From Halopenitus malekzadehii (lineage in GTDB: Archaea > Halobacteriota > Halobacteria > Halobacteriales > Haloferacaceae): a stretch of DNA of 64,000 nt. The position numbers and the translations under genes were made by a program. The stretch covers positions 1 to 64,000 of the forward strand of contig NZ_FNWU01000007.1 of the NCBI RefSeq assembly GCF_900108505.1. The letters are read 5' to 3'. Below, piece after piece: positions 25,329-33,812 of the stretch. Each line of letters begins with the position of its first letter. Position 1 is the first letter of the stretch. The notes beneath the pieces are model-generated. The model was not told the DNA's origin and did no database searches. It saw nothing but the letters and a program-made list of their open reading frames with translations.

Positions 25329-25919
25329 ATGCGCAATTTGGATGAAACCGACTTAGAAATCCTCTCGTTACTCGCTGATGACGCCCGCCGCCCGTTCAGC
25401 GATATTGGCGAGGAGGTCGACTTGTCGGGGCCAGCCGTGTCTGACCGGGTAAAGCGATTACAGGAAGCTGGCATCATTAACAACTTCACGATTGACGTCA
25501 ACCGGGCTCATCTCCGAGCTGGTGTACCGGTATTTATTCAGGCCGAAATCGGCTCAGCGTCGTTGGAGGCCGCCCGCGAGCGGGCTCGAGAGTCAGATGG
25601 CGTTGAACACGTCTTCACGACCTCCGAAGGAGATCTTTGGTTCTATGCCCGTGTTGAAGCCCAGAACGTACGTCAGTGGGTAGATGGACTCTTTAACGAG
25701 ATCGATGTAGCAGATTACACCGTCACGCTAATTGACGAGCTTGAATGGACGCCGTCCGTTGATGGCGTCGAATTTGCACTCACCTGTGCTGAATGTAACA
25801 ATACCGTTGATAATCAAGGTGAAACGACGAGAATCGACGGAGAGATCTATCACTTCTGTTGTCCGTCCTGTCTCACACGGTTCGACGATCGGTATCAGCG
25901 ACTCGAAGAGGGAGCGTAA
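25329..25919 (+). CDS. Lrp/AsnC regulator with C-terminal TRASH domain (copper sensor)
   Basis: 196 residues from the Met at 25329. An Lrp-type helix-turn-helix (LDETDLEILSLLADDARRPFSDIGEEVDLSGPAVSDRVKRLQEAGII) is followed by an AsnC-like middle (about 60-145) and a C-terminal TRASH zinc-finger-like domain with LTCAEC and HFCCPSC. This domain order is that of the haloarchaeal copper regulator studied in Halobacterium (VNG1179C type), which activates a copper P1 ATPase. The CopA-type ATPase follows 94 bp downstream, which agrees. Likely binds Cu(I) at the Cys cluster. Confidence 0.88.
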   Translation: MRNLDETDLEILSLLADDARRPFSDIGEEVDLSGPAVSDRVKRLQEAGIINNFTIDVNRAHLRAGVPVFIQAEIGSASLEAARERARESDGVEHVFTTSEGDLWFYARVEAQNVRQWVDGLFNEIDVADYTVTLIDELEWTPSVDGVEFALTCAECNNTVDNQGETTRIDGEIYHFCCPSCLTRFDDRYQRLEEGA

Positions 25920-25926
25920 CGCTGTC

Positions 25927-25939
25927 TTTGGAATCCAAA
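25927..25939. promoter_or_regulatory. Inverted repeat TTTGG-AAT-CCAAA before copA-like gene
   Basis: A perfect 5-bp inverted repeat between the regulator stop and the ATPase start, about 75 bp before that start. A related TTGGAAT-ATTCCAA palindrome precedes the Zn/Cd-type ATPase at 40728. It may be an operator of the copper regulator. Confidence 0.4.
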
Positions 25940-26013
25940 TTTTCCTGCAGTCGAAACCCCGCCTCTCGAAGCAGTAAATCGCCTAAACCTAGACCCCGTA
26001 TAGTAGAACAAGC

Positions 26014-28620
26014 ATGACAAGCCAAACAATCCATCTTGATATCACGGGAATGTCCTGCGCCAACTGTTCGGCGACGATCCAGGACACTCTCGAATCGCTC
26101 GACGGGGTATCGGAGGCGGATGCGAACTTCGCCACCGACGAGGGTTCCGTCACCTACGACCCTGAAGAGGTATCGCTCAAAGAAATCTACGACGCGATCG
26201 ACGAGGCCGGGTACGGCGCAGTCTCTGAGACGGTAACGATTGCCATCTCCGATATGACCTGTGCCAACTGCGCCGAGACCAACCAAACCGCTCTTGAAAA
26301 TATTCCGGGCGTCGTTAATGCGGAGGTCAATTACGCAACCGACGAAGCACAGGTCACCTACAATCCTGCGGAAGTATCTATTGGTGCGCTGTACGATGCT
26401 ATCGAGGAGGCTGGCTACTCGCCCGTCCGCGAAGATGGTGCCGACGAAGAGTCGGGCCAGGACGCACGAGATGCCGCCCGTCAAGCCGAAACTCGGAAGC
26501 AACTCAGGTTGACCCTCTTTGGGGCAGTGTTATCGGCACCGTTGCTCTTCTTCCTCATCGACAATTATCTGCTCGGTGGCGCGATCGTCCCTGAAGCCGT
26601 CTTCGGTGTGGAACTTGGCTGGGTTGAGTTCCTCCTCGCCACGCCGGTACAGGCGATCCTCGGCTGGCCGTTCTATAAGAACTCGTACAAGGCGATCGTG
26701 AAGAACGGCCGCGCCAATATGGACGTGCTGATTGCGATCGGTTCAACAACGGCCTATCTATACTCTGTGGCAGTCCTTGCTGAACTCATTGCAGGTGGAC
26801 TTTATTTCGACACGGCAGCCCTCATCCTCGTGTTCATCACGTTGGGTAACTATCTCGAAGCTCGGTCGAAGGGCCAAGCGGGTGAGGCCCTCCGAAAGCT
26901 CCTCGAAATGGAAGCCGAAACGGCGACCATTGTCCGCGAGGACGGCAGTGAAGAAGAAGTTCCGCTTGAAGAGGTCACAACTGGTGACCGGATGAAAATT
27001 CGTCCAGGTGAGAAGATTCCCACAGACGGTGTCGTTGTCGACGGTCAGTCTGCCGTCGACGAGTCAATGGTCACTGGCGAATCTGTGCCTGTCGAGAAAG
27101 AGGAGGGCGATGAGGTCGTCGGCTCGACGATTAACGAGAACGGCGTCCTTGTCGTGGAGGCGACGAAGGTTGGAGAAGACACGGCCCTCCAACAGATCGT
27201 CCAGACAGTCAAGGAGGCCCAGTCGCGCCAGCCCGACATCCAGAATCTCGCCGACCGCATCTCCGCGTACTTCGTGCCTGCGGTCATCGCGAACGCCCTT
27301 CTCTGGGGTGTCGTCTGGTTCCTGTTCCCCGAGGCTCTCGCTGGCTTCGTCGACTGGCTCCCGCTGTGGGGTCAGGTTGCTGGCGGCCCGGCCCCGGTCG
27401 GTGGGACCGTTTCAGTCTTCGAGTTCGCGATAATTGTCTTCGCGTCCTCGATCCTCATCGCCTGTCCCTGTGCGCTGGGGCTGGCGACGCCCGCAGCGAC
27501 GATGGTCGGGACGACGATTGGTGCCCAGAACGGCGTCCTGTTCAAGGGCGGTGACATCCTCGAACGAGCGAAAGACGTCGATACAGTCGTCTTCGACAAG
27601 ACGGGCACACTCACCGAAGGGGAAATGGAACTCACCGACGTGGTCGTCTTTGATAGCGATGGAAATGTGGTGACTGACGGTGGCGAGCCGACCCCAGATG
27701 GTGGACAGCTCAGCACCCGTGAGCGCCTCTCAGAGGATGATGTGCTTCGACTGGCGGCGATAGCTGAAAGCGGCAGCGAACACCCGCTCGCCCGTGCAAT
27801 CGTCGAAGGGGCCGAAGAACGCGGCCTGGACGTGACTGAGCCTGACGACTTCGAGAACGTTCCGGGCCACGGGATCAAAGCAGTCATTGGTGACAGCGAG
27901 GTGCTGGTCGGCAACCGCAAGCTGCTGCGGGACAACGGGATCGACCCCTCTCCCGCTGAGGAGACGATGGAACGCCTCGAGAACGAGGGGAAGACGGCGA
28001 TGCTGGTCGCCTACGAGGGGGAGCTCGTGGGTGTGGTCGCCGACGCCGACACAGTGAAGGAAAGCTCCAAGCAGGCTGTCACAGCACTCCAGGAGCGGGG
28101 AGTTGACGTGATGATGATTACGGGCGACAACGAGCGAACTGCCCGTGCGGTCGCTAAACAGGTGGGTATCGACCCGAAGAACGTCCGCGCAGGAGTCCTT
28201 CCTGAGGACAAGTCCAACGCGGTCGACAGTATTCAAGACGAGGGCCGGCAGGCGATGATGGTCGGTGACGGCGTCAACGACGCTCCGGCACTCGCGGTCG
28301 CACACGTCGGGACAGCAATCGGCTCCGGCACCGACGTCGCCATCGAAGCTGCAGACGTCACGCTGATGCGAGACGACCCGCTCGACGTGGTAAAGGCGAT
28401 CCGAATCTCAGACGCGACACTCCAGAAGATCAAACAGAACCTCGTGTGGGCGCTCGGTTACAACACGGCGATGATTCCGTTAGCGTCGCTCGGCCTCCTC
28501 CAGCCCGTGCTCGCTGCAGCAGCAATGGCGTTCTCGTCGGTGTCGGTGCTGACGAACAGTCTCCTGTTCCGGCGGTACACCCCCGATCACGACTACAAGC
28601 TCTTCGGATTTCTTCGCTAA
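26014..28620 (+). CDS. copA: Copper-exporting P1B-1 ATPase with two HMA domains
   Basis: 868 residues. Two N-terminal HMA domains carry GMSCANC (residue 13-19) and DMTCANC (about 82-88). Eight membrane helices follow, with TGES, the transport motif CPC ([13 protein letters not shown]), [29 protein letters not shown] and [10 protein letters not shown]. Together these define a Cu(I)-exporting ATPase in the cytoplasmic membrane. The ATP-binding region has a short acidic insert near 550-565. Downstream of its Lrp-TRASH regulator and upstream of DUF7123 and DUF63 genes, all on the plus strand. Confidence 0.95.
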   Translation: MTSQTIHLDITGMSCANCSATIQDTLESLDGVSEADANFATDEGSVTYDPEEVSLKEIYDAIDEAGYGAVSETVTIAISDMTCANCAETNQTALENIPGVVNAEVNYATDEAQVTYNPAEVSIGALYDAIEEAGYSPVREDGADEESGQDARDAARQAETRKQLRLTLFGAVLSAPLLFFLIDNYLLGGAIVPEAVFGVELGWVEFLLATPVQAILGWPFYKNSYKAIVKNGRANMDVLIAIGSTTAYLYSVAVLAELIAGGLYFDTAALILVFITLGNYLEARSKGQAGEALRKLLEMEAETATIVREDGSEEEVPLEEVTTGDRMKIRPGEKIPTDGVVVDGQSAVDESMVTGESVPVEKEEGDEVVGSTINENGVLVVEATKVGEDTALQQIVQTVKEAQSRQPDIQNLADRISAYFVPAVIANALLWGVVWFLFPEALAGFVDWLPLWGQVAGGPAPVGGTVSVFEFAIIVFASSILIACPCALGLATPAATMVGTTIGAQNGVLFKGGDILERAKDVDTVVFDKTGTLTEGEMELTDVVVFDSDGNVVTDGGEPTPDGGQLSTRERLSEDDVLRLAAIAESGSEHPLARAIVEGAEERGLDVTEPDDFENVPGHGIKAVIGDSEVLVGNRKLLRDNGIDPSPAEETMERLENEGKTAMLVAYEGELVGVVADADTVKESSKQAVTALQERGVDVMMITGDNERTARAVAKQVGIDPKNVRAGVLPEDKSNAVDSIQDEGRQAMMVGDGVNDAPALAVAHVGTAIGSGTDVAIEAADVTLMRDDPLDVVKAIRISDATLQKIKQNLVWALGYNTAMIPLASLGLLQPVLAAAAMAFSSVSVLTNSLLFRRYTPDHDYKLFGFLR

Positions 28621-28637
28621 CCGTCACCTCTAGATCA

Positions 28638-28862
28638 ATGTCGAATATTTCCCGGCACACGGTTCGAAGGTACCTCGTCGAGACAGCCAGTAGCGAACCG
28701 ACATACCTCCGGGCTCGCGAGATTGCCAGCGACCTCGACGGATCTCCCAAGGCAGTCGCGCAGTACCTCAGCCAGCTCCAGGACGAACTCACAATCGTTT
28801 CACTCGAACAGTGGGGGCGCTCGAAAAGCACGACGTGGCGATTGGAGGTGAACGGGTCGTGA
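28638..28862 (+). CDS. DUF7123-like small winged-helix protein
   Basis: 74 residues from the ATG at 28638, 17 bp after copA. HTVRRYLVETASSEPTYLRAREIASDLDGSPKAVAQYLSQLQ is helix-turn-helix-like and the end SLEQWGRSKSTTWRLEV matches the S-I-E-K-W-x-T-T-W-R end of haloarchaeal DUF7123 proteins. Function unknown; a nucleic-acid-binding role is likely. Its stop overlaps the DUF63 start (GTGA). Confidence 0.72.
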   Translation: MSNISRHTVRRYLVETASSEPTYLRAREIASDLDGSPKAVAQYLSQLQDELTIVSLEQWGRSKSTTWRLEVNGS

Positions 28863-29860
28863 GTACTGTCACCCGCCGCGTCGAGACTGTCCTTCCGGAG
28901 ACCGGCTCACGCGAGTGGTGGGCGCTGTACCTGCTGGCCCCGCTCGTCCTTCTCGGTGGGGGCATCCTCGTGTTTCCGACGTTGGTCTACGACCGGTTCA
29001 TCTGGCAGTATCTCTGGGGACCAGTCGTCGCCGATGCGGCCGGTCAGCCAGTCACGCACGAGGGGATTCGTGCTGTCCAGGGCTACAACGCGGTGAACAC
29101 GGTAATCTACCTCGCGGCAGTCGTATACAGCCTCCCCGGACTACGTGCGTATCTCGACCAACTCGACGTCACGTTCGACGCACGACTGGCCTACGGGTTC
29201 GCTCCGATCATCATCGCAGGTGGGGCGATGCGCGCCCTCGAGGATCTCGGGCTGCTCGGGGACTACGCGGTGTGGTTCATCACGCCATCGATTTACATCG
29301 TCGTCACCGCTGTCACCATCCTCGCGCTCGGTGTCGGTGCACTCTTGCGTGACCAAAATATCGGATCTATCCCGCTAACAGTCGGGCTCGTCGGGTCGGT
29401 GTGGGCTGTCGGGGCCGTCTGGTGGGCTGTTTGGCACGGCCTCTCGACATCGACCCCACTCCGCCTATGGGTTCCTGTCGCGACGACGGGGATAGCGCTC
29501 GGCGTAACCGCACTCTACTACTGGGGCACGAGTTTCGCCAATATCACCCACCTTCGACACCCGCTAATTCTGCTGGCCGTTTTCGGCCAGTTGTGGGACG
29601 CTGCGCAGAATCTCATCGGTGTGACGTTCCTCGGCTACTCCCCAAAGCTGGTCGTGACGAATCTCGTGTACCAGGCGACTGGATTCTCCGGATCGACGTT
29701 CGTGCTGAAACTCGTCGTGACTGTCGGCATCGTGTGGTATCTCGCCGATGCGAAAGAGGAGATGAATCACACGTGGTGGTGGCTTATGACGTTCTTCATC
29801 GGAGCGATCGGACTCCCGATGGGCGTTCGTGGGTCACTTCGGATGCTGTTGGGAGCTTAA
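28859..29860 (+). CDS. DUF63-family membrane protein
   Basis: 333 residues from the GTG at 28859, which overlaps the DUF7123 stop. It has about ten membrane helices; LYLLAPLVLLGGGILVFPTLVYDRFIWQYLWGPVVADA and the later APIIIAGGAMRALEDLG are typical of archaeal DUF63. Function unknown in all archaea. The end of an apparent four-gene copper operon (regulator, copA, DUF7123, DUF63), although DUF63 is usually found elsewhere. Confidence 0.83.
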   Translation: MSTVTRRVETVLPETGSREWWALYLLAPLVLLGGGILVFPTLVYDRFIWQYLWGPVVADAAGQPVTHEGIRAVQGYNAVNTVIYLAAVVYSLPGLRAYLDQLDVTFDARLAYGFAPIIIAGGAMRALEDLGLLGDYAVWFITPSIYIVVTAVTILALGVGALLRDQNIGSIPLTVGLVGSVWAVGAVWWAVWHGLSTSTPLRLWVPVATTGIALGVTALYYWGTSFANITHLRHPLILLAVFGQLWDAAQNLIGVTFLGYSPKLVVTNLVYQATGFSGSTFVLKLVVTVGIVWYLADAKEEMNHTWWWLMTFFIGAIGLPMGVRGSLRMLLGA

Positions 29861-29888
29861 CGATGGCCTCAAAGATTGGCAAAAACCG

Positions 29889-30002
29889 ATGACTCGAACG
29901 TCCAAAATTGCGGTAATAGGTGGAGGGATGGCCGGGCTTGCAGCAGCTGCTGGATTCGACGAGTCGTCCGCCCGAGAGTGTTGGTGTAGTGTGTCATTGT
30001 GA
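29889..30002 (+). pseudogene. Truncated FAD-binding N-terminus
   Basis: A 37-codon frame begins MTRTSKIAVIGGGMAGLAAAAG, the beta-alpha-beta FAD fold of amine-oxidase or pyridine-nucleotide disulphide oxidoreductases, then loses sense and stops. The remaining more than 300 residues of such an enzyme are missing. It seems to be a relic cut off when the next block was inserted. Confidence 0.6.
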
Positions 30003-30060
30003 TCGTTGAGTCAGTAAGTCGAATATCTATCGTGTCAGACGAGGATCCGAACAGGGATCG

Positions 30061-30378
30061 TTAGCAGCCGTACCCCTGTCCGTTCATCCCCGTCGCGGTG
30101 TGATTGTCGTCCGCCATATCTTGGGCCATCTCGTCGACGGTCACGCCCATGTGCGCTTCCATCTCGTCAACGGCATTCGGGCCCATGTAGTCGGTCATGT
30201 GACCTTCCATCCAGGCCGCCCAGTCTGCTGCACTACCATCGGCTGGCGTCCCTTCAGCTGCCGTCTCGTTCCCCTGGATCGGTTCGTCACCGTGTGCGCT
30301 AACTACCGGGGCGGCAAACGCGAGTCCGACAATCGCGAGCACCACGAGCAGCCATCGTCCGAGGTTTCGGTTGGTCAT
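30061..30378 (-). CDS. Secreted Met/His-rich small protein
   Basis: 105 residues from the Met at 30378. A signal peptide is clear: basic MTNRNLGRW, a hydrophobic core LLVVLAIVGLAFAAPVV and a likely cut after VSA. The mature part has MEGHMTDYM, MEAHMGV, MAQDMADDNH and MNGQGYGC, with Met and His spaced as in extracellular copper-binding peptides. I do not recognise a family. It ends a minus-strand block with a DUF7546 protein, a membrane regulator and a YHS permease, and so is probably an external metal-binding partner. Confidence 0.65.
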   Translation of the reverse strand: MTNRNLGRWLLVVLAIVGLAFAAPVVSAHGDEPIQGNETAAEGTPADGSAADWAAWMEGHMTDYMGPNAVDEMEAHMGVTVDEMAQDMADDNHTATGMNGQGYGC

Positions 30379-30650
30379 TGTTTTTCGCCTCAAGTAGTCA
30401 TACGGTGGGTTCGGAGTTATCTTCGTGGGAGTGAACTCAAACAGGAGAGCGTTCAAGAACGTCTATAACGCCATCTAAACGTTTTCTACTGACGGGATCG
30501 TTCATACCTGCCGAATTCGAAAGGATCAGAGGAATGGTGAGAGCAAAGGGGATCCGTCGAGACTGTTCACCTCATTGCGGCGATCCAGACAATAACCACG
30601 GTTCAGGCGGCGAGGGAGGCTCGGGTATTGCTGACCACGAACGAGATGGA

Positions 30651-31355
30651 TCAGTTCCCTCGGAACTGGTGATACTGCCTCGTGAGTGCCTGACGATGGT
30701 AGAGGATTCCAATTGTCATGAGGAACAGAACGGTCGCAATTTCGTAGCCATACGCACCAAGCAATAACATCGTTGAAGAACCACTCAGTCCGCCTGCAAG
30801 TAGTACGGCAAACAACGGGCTAACGCAGGCAGGGCACGCCACAATCCCGACTATTCCTCCGACTGCCGACTGCGAGAAATCAAGCAATGCATCATAGACG
30901 AGATACGCCAGCGCGAACAGGCCAACCGCTTGGTAAGGAATGAGCGAGACCGTGATCAGGTCACCTGTATAGACGAAGACCGGACTCCATCCCAAAGATC
31001 GACCCCACGTTATTCCGAAGCCGCTTGGTCCAGTGAGCTGCCCGAAATGAGAGGTGCTCGGTCCAAGTAATCCTGAAAAATAAAACATCACGATGAGATA
31101 TAGAGCAACGACAAGTGCGGCACCAATACGATACACTCGACGTTTCGTTACAGGTCGAGTGTGCCAGATCACCCAGACTGAGGCGGTGAACCAAATAAAT
31201 GGAAGGACGAAATGGGTCCACCGGCTCCCCATATCTCCTGTGAAATATGCGTACACCAACCCGGCGATCAACTGTGCGGCGAGGAGGAGATTGAGCCACG
31301 TGCTTGACTTGAGAACCCGGCTAATGCGATCAGTTTCGAGTGTTGCTTGTGACAT
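30651..31355 (-). CDS. DUF7546-like polytopic membrane protein
   Basis: 234 residues with about seven membrane helices. Near helix 6, GIVGIVACPACVSPLFAVLLAGG holds a CPAC pair inside or beside the membrane, which in this setting might bind copper or cycle as a thiol pair. It fits a haloarchaeal family found near copper genes (DUF7546, from memory). Followed by the secreted Met/His-rich protein after 273 bp and preceded by the membrane regulator. Confidence 0.68.
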   Translation of the reverse strand: MSQATLETDRISRVLKSSTWLNLLLAAQLIAGLVYAYFTGDMGSRWTHFVLPFIWFTASVWVIWHTRPVTKRRVYRIGAALVVALYLIVMFYFSGLLGPSTSHFGQLTGPSGFGITWGRSLGWSPVFVYTGDLITVSLIPYQAVGLFALAYLVYDALLDFSQSAVGGIVGIVACPACVSPLFAVLLAGGLSGSSTMLLLGAYGYEIATVLFLMTIGILYHRQALTRQYHQFRGN

Positions 31356-31388
31356 GATGGGTAGTGTTAGTATGAATTTCTACGTCTG

Positions 31389-31970
31389 TTAGTTCTGCAG
31401 GTCATCACTCGGATACACGCGGTAGGTTCGACCCTGTCGTTCCCGATACAGCAGCCCGCGCTCCTCGAGTGAACTCACGGTCTGGCTCACTTTACTCTTT
31501 GAGAACTCAGATCGATCCCGAAGTTCGATCTGCGTGATTCCAGGCGAGTTCAGGACGGGTTCAAGGACGCGTCGTTCATCATCCGGTAAGAGATCGAGAA
31601 CGCGCGCTTGCGGATCCGATTCAGGATTGATAGGCGTCGCCGGCGAGGCGTCATCGTCTATCGATGTAGGCGTTGCCTCCGATACCTGATCGGGGTCGAT
31701 GTGATCCGCTGAGTCGGTTGTCGAATCGATGAGATTCCCTCGAACCACGTAATAGATGCCACCGATACTGCCTGCGACCAGAAGGGTTCCAACCACGTAC
31801 CAGAGAGGATCTGGACCGTGAATCGCCCCCATAGACGAGTCCATCATCGGCCCCATCGACTGCTCGATAGCGCGACGCTGTTGATAGGCCCGCCAACTGA
31901 GTAGTCCGCCAGCCAAGAGGACGAACCCAAGGAGCACACCAACGACGGTATCCGCTGGACGTTGGTTCAT
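31389..31970 (-). CDS. Membrane-anchored winged-helix regulator with Met-rich loop
   Basis: 193 residues from the Met at 31970. Two N-terminal membrane helices (VVGVLLGFVLLAGGLLSW and LWYVVGTLLVAGSIGGIYYVV) flank a loop with SMGPMMDSSMGAIHG. After an acidic linker the C-terminal winged helix VLEPVLNSPGITQIELRDRSEFSKSKVSQTVSSLEERGLL binds DNA. It resembles haloarchaeal DUF7343 regulators. The loop may sense metal outside the cell and signal through the membrane. It sits between the permease and the DUF7546 gene, its likely targets. Confidence 0.78.
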   Translation of the reverse strand: MNQRPADTVVGVLLGFVLLAGGLLSWRAYQQRRAIEQSMGPMMDSSMGAIHGPDPLWYVVGTLLVAGSIGGIYYVVRGNLIDSTTDSADHIDPDQVSEATPTSIDDDASPATPINPESDPQARVLDLLPDDERRVLEPVLNSPGITQIELRDRSEFSKSKVSQTVSSLEERGLLYRERQGRTYRVYPSDDLQN

Positions 31971-32095
31971 ATGACATCCCCTTGTTTCGATATCTGACTG
32001 CTCATACAATCAATTTTGGCGCGACAGGTGTGACAATTGCGGATTGAAGGTGCGATGATGAAGTGCTTCACAGCGGATGAACCACAGTACATCTA

Positions 32096-33484
32096 TCAGT
32101 GATCGTGATCGTGGTTTGTTATCTGCGGGCTTTGATCAGCAAATTCCGTGGGCTCTTCCTCGAATGCCCGCTTACAGGTCTTCGAGCAAAAATAGTACGT
32201 CATCCCATCATTGGACGCACTCGGCCCCTCATCGTCGGTCCGCATGCCACACACCGGATCACGATACTGACCTGGTGCGCCGATTCCACGTCGGTAGACA
32301 TACAGGAGGAACCCGGAGAGCGCGAAGGCGATAATATTGAGGTAGAACGTGTAGTTGAGCTCGAAGTACGTCTGTTCGGTCGCCGTCTCGCCACCGGCCA
32401 GATCTGGTACGATGCCGAGGGCGTCGAACAGCAACTCCATGAGGAAGCCAGTGAACGCCATCGTCACGAAGAAGACGCCAAGGATGTACAGCATGATCTT
32501 CCAGCCGTAGTACTTCCGGTAGACGTTCAGCACGGGCACGGTGATGAGGTCGGCGTAGACGAACGCGATGATCCCGGCGAAGCTGACGCCACCGCCCCAC
32601 AGCGCGACGGCGAACGGGACGTTGCCCATACTGCCGACGAAACTGAGGACGGCGATGATGACGCCCATGACGGCGTTCTCGGCAGTCACGAGCAGGCCGT
32701 CGCCCTGAATGAACAGCGTGTTCCACACCCACTGCGGGACGAAGACGATGACGAACCCAGAAATAAGGAAGCCGGCGACGATGTCTTTCCAGATCATCGA
32801 CCACTCCTTGCGGTACTGATTCCCGACCTTGTACCAGCCACCCCACGACAGCAACTCGTCACGCCACCCGCCGCTACTCGACGTCTCCTGGCGATAGGTC
32901 TCCATACAGCCCTCCGAGCAGAATTTGAGCGTCTCACCGCCGTCGGTCGTGAGCGTGTACTCGTCTTTCCCCTCCATCCCGCAGGTGGGATCTTCCGTGA
33001 CGCCCGCCTGGCGGTCGCGCTCGTTGAGCTTCTCGCGGACTTCGTTAAACAGGTTTTCGGGAAGCGTGAGGTGGACGATGGCGGCCATGACGGCGATGAG
33101 AATCAGGCCGCCGAGCAGTTCCGCGACGAGGAACTCCCAGCCAAGCAGGATGAGAATCATCAGCCCTAGTTCGACGATGAGGTTCGTCGACGCGAACATG
33201 AACGCGAGGAAGTTCACCGCGTGCGCCCCCTTCTTGAACAGGCCCTTCCCGATGGCGACGGCGCCGAAACTACAGCCACTGCTTGCTGCTCCGAACACAG
33301 TCGCCTTGGTAAGTCCAGTTAGATCGCCCTCACCCAGCACCTGTGCCATCCGCTCCTTCGAGACGTAGACCTGGACGAGACTCGTAATCGTGAGGCCCAT
33401 GATGATCGCCCACGCCGCCGTCCAGAGAAATCCGACACCGATACGAAGGGATTCAAGAACTCCGTCGATTATCGTCGCCTGCAT
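32096..33484 (-). CDS. Permease (DUF318/SO_0444-like) with two YHS/TRASH domains
   Basis: 462 residues. Permease half 1 (about 1-150) has AASSGCSFGAVAIGKGLFKKGAH; half 2 (about 215-400) has GSMGNVPFAVALWGGGVSFAG. A YHS/TRASH domain lies between the halves (DPTCGMEG...KFCSEGC) and a second follows half 2 (DPVCGMRT...YFCSKTC), and the tail ends in HDHDH. SO_0444-type permeases export copper or zinc; YHS domains bind copper through Cys. Fusing two YHS domains at the cytoplasmic entrance would make a built-in metal receiver. First gene of the minus-strand copper block. Confidence 0.85.
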   Translation of the reverse strand: MQATIIDGVLESLRIGVGFLWTAAWAIIMGLTITSLVQVYVSKERMAQVLGEGDLTGLTKATVFGAASSGCSFGAVAIGKGLFKKGAHAVNFLAFMFASTNLIVELGLMILILLGWEFLVAELLGGLILIAVMAAIVHLTLPENLFNEVREKLNERDRQAGVTEDPTCGMEGKDEYTLTTDGGETLKFCSEGCMETYRQETSSSGGWRDELLSWGGWYKVGNQYRKEWSMIWKDIVAGFLISGFVIVFVPQWVWNTLFIQGDGLLVTAENAVMGVIIAVLSFVGSMGNVPFAVALWGGGVSFAGIIAFVYADLITVPVLNVYRKYYGWKIMLYILGVFFVTMAFTGFLMELLFDALGIVPDLAGGETATEQTYFELNYTFYLNIIAFALSGFLLYVYRRGIGAPGQYRDPVCGMRTDDEGPSASNDGMTYYFCSKTCKRAFEEEPTEFADQSPQITNHDHDH

Positions 33485-33812
33485 AGGTGTATCATTGTAG
33501 GGATCATCTATTGCGGTTTTGGTTAGAATATACTGCCTATGAGGGTATCAGTACTATGGCATCGTAACCGTCGGCCATAGATGATCTATCGTGAAGAGGG
33601 GAAAACATTGCAAACCTCCACAAGCTCCACGGAATCCGACTTCAGATTCAAAAGGGGAATCTGATTAAATCACGCCGACGTATTAGAGGCTAATGGGACC
33701 AGTAGAGACCGATGATATCCCAAATGAGGGGAACACCACCTGGAAGAACAGCCTTCGCCGGCCTGCTCGGTTGTCCAGTACGGTAACTGTCACATCCACT
33801 TCCTAATTTACG
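33485..33812. other. Gene-free region with a hairpin at 33642-33664
   Basis: This region separates the divergent permease and amidohydrolase genes. TCAGATTC-N7-GAATCTGA (33642-33664) is a perfect 8-bp inverted repeat that could be an operator or a hairpin. No gene or IS end is seen in the rest. Confidence 0.4.

Noticed and set aside
32099-33169. A 356-residue plus-strand frame opposite the YHS permease
   Set aside because: The permease with YHS domains on the minus strand is clearly real; the plus product is unstructured and highly charged.
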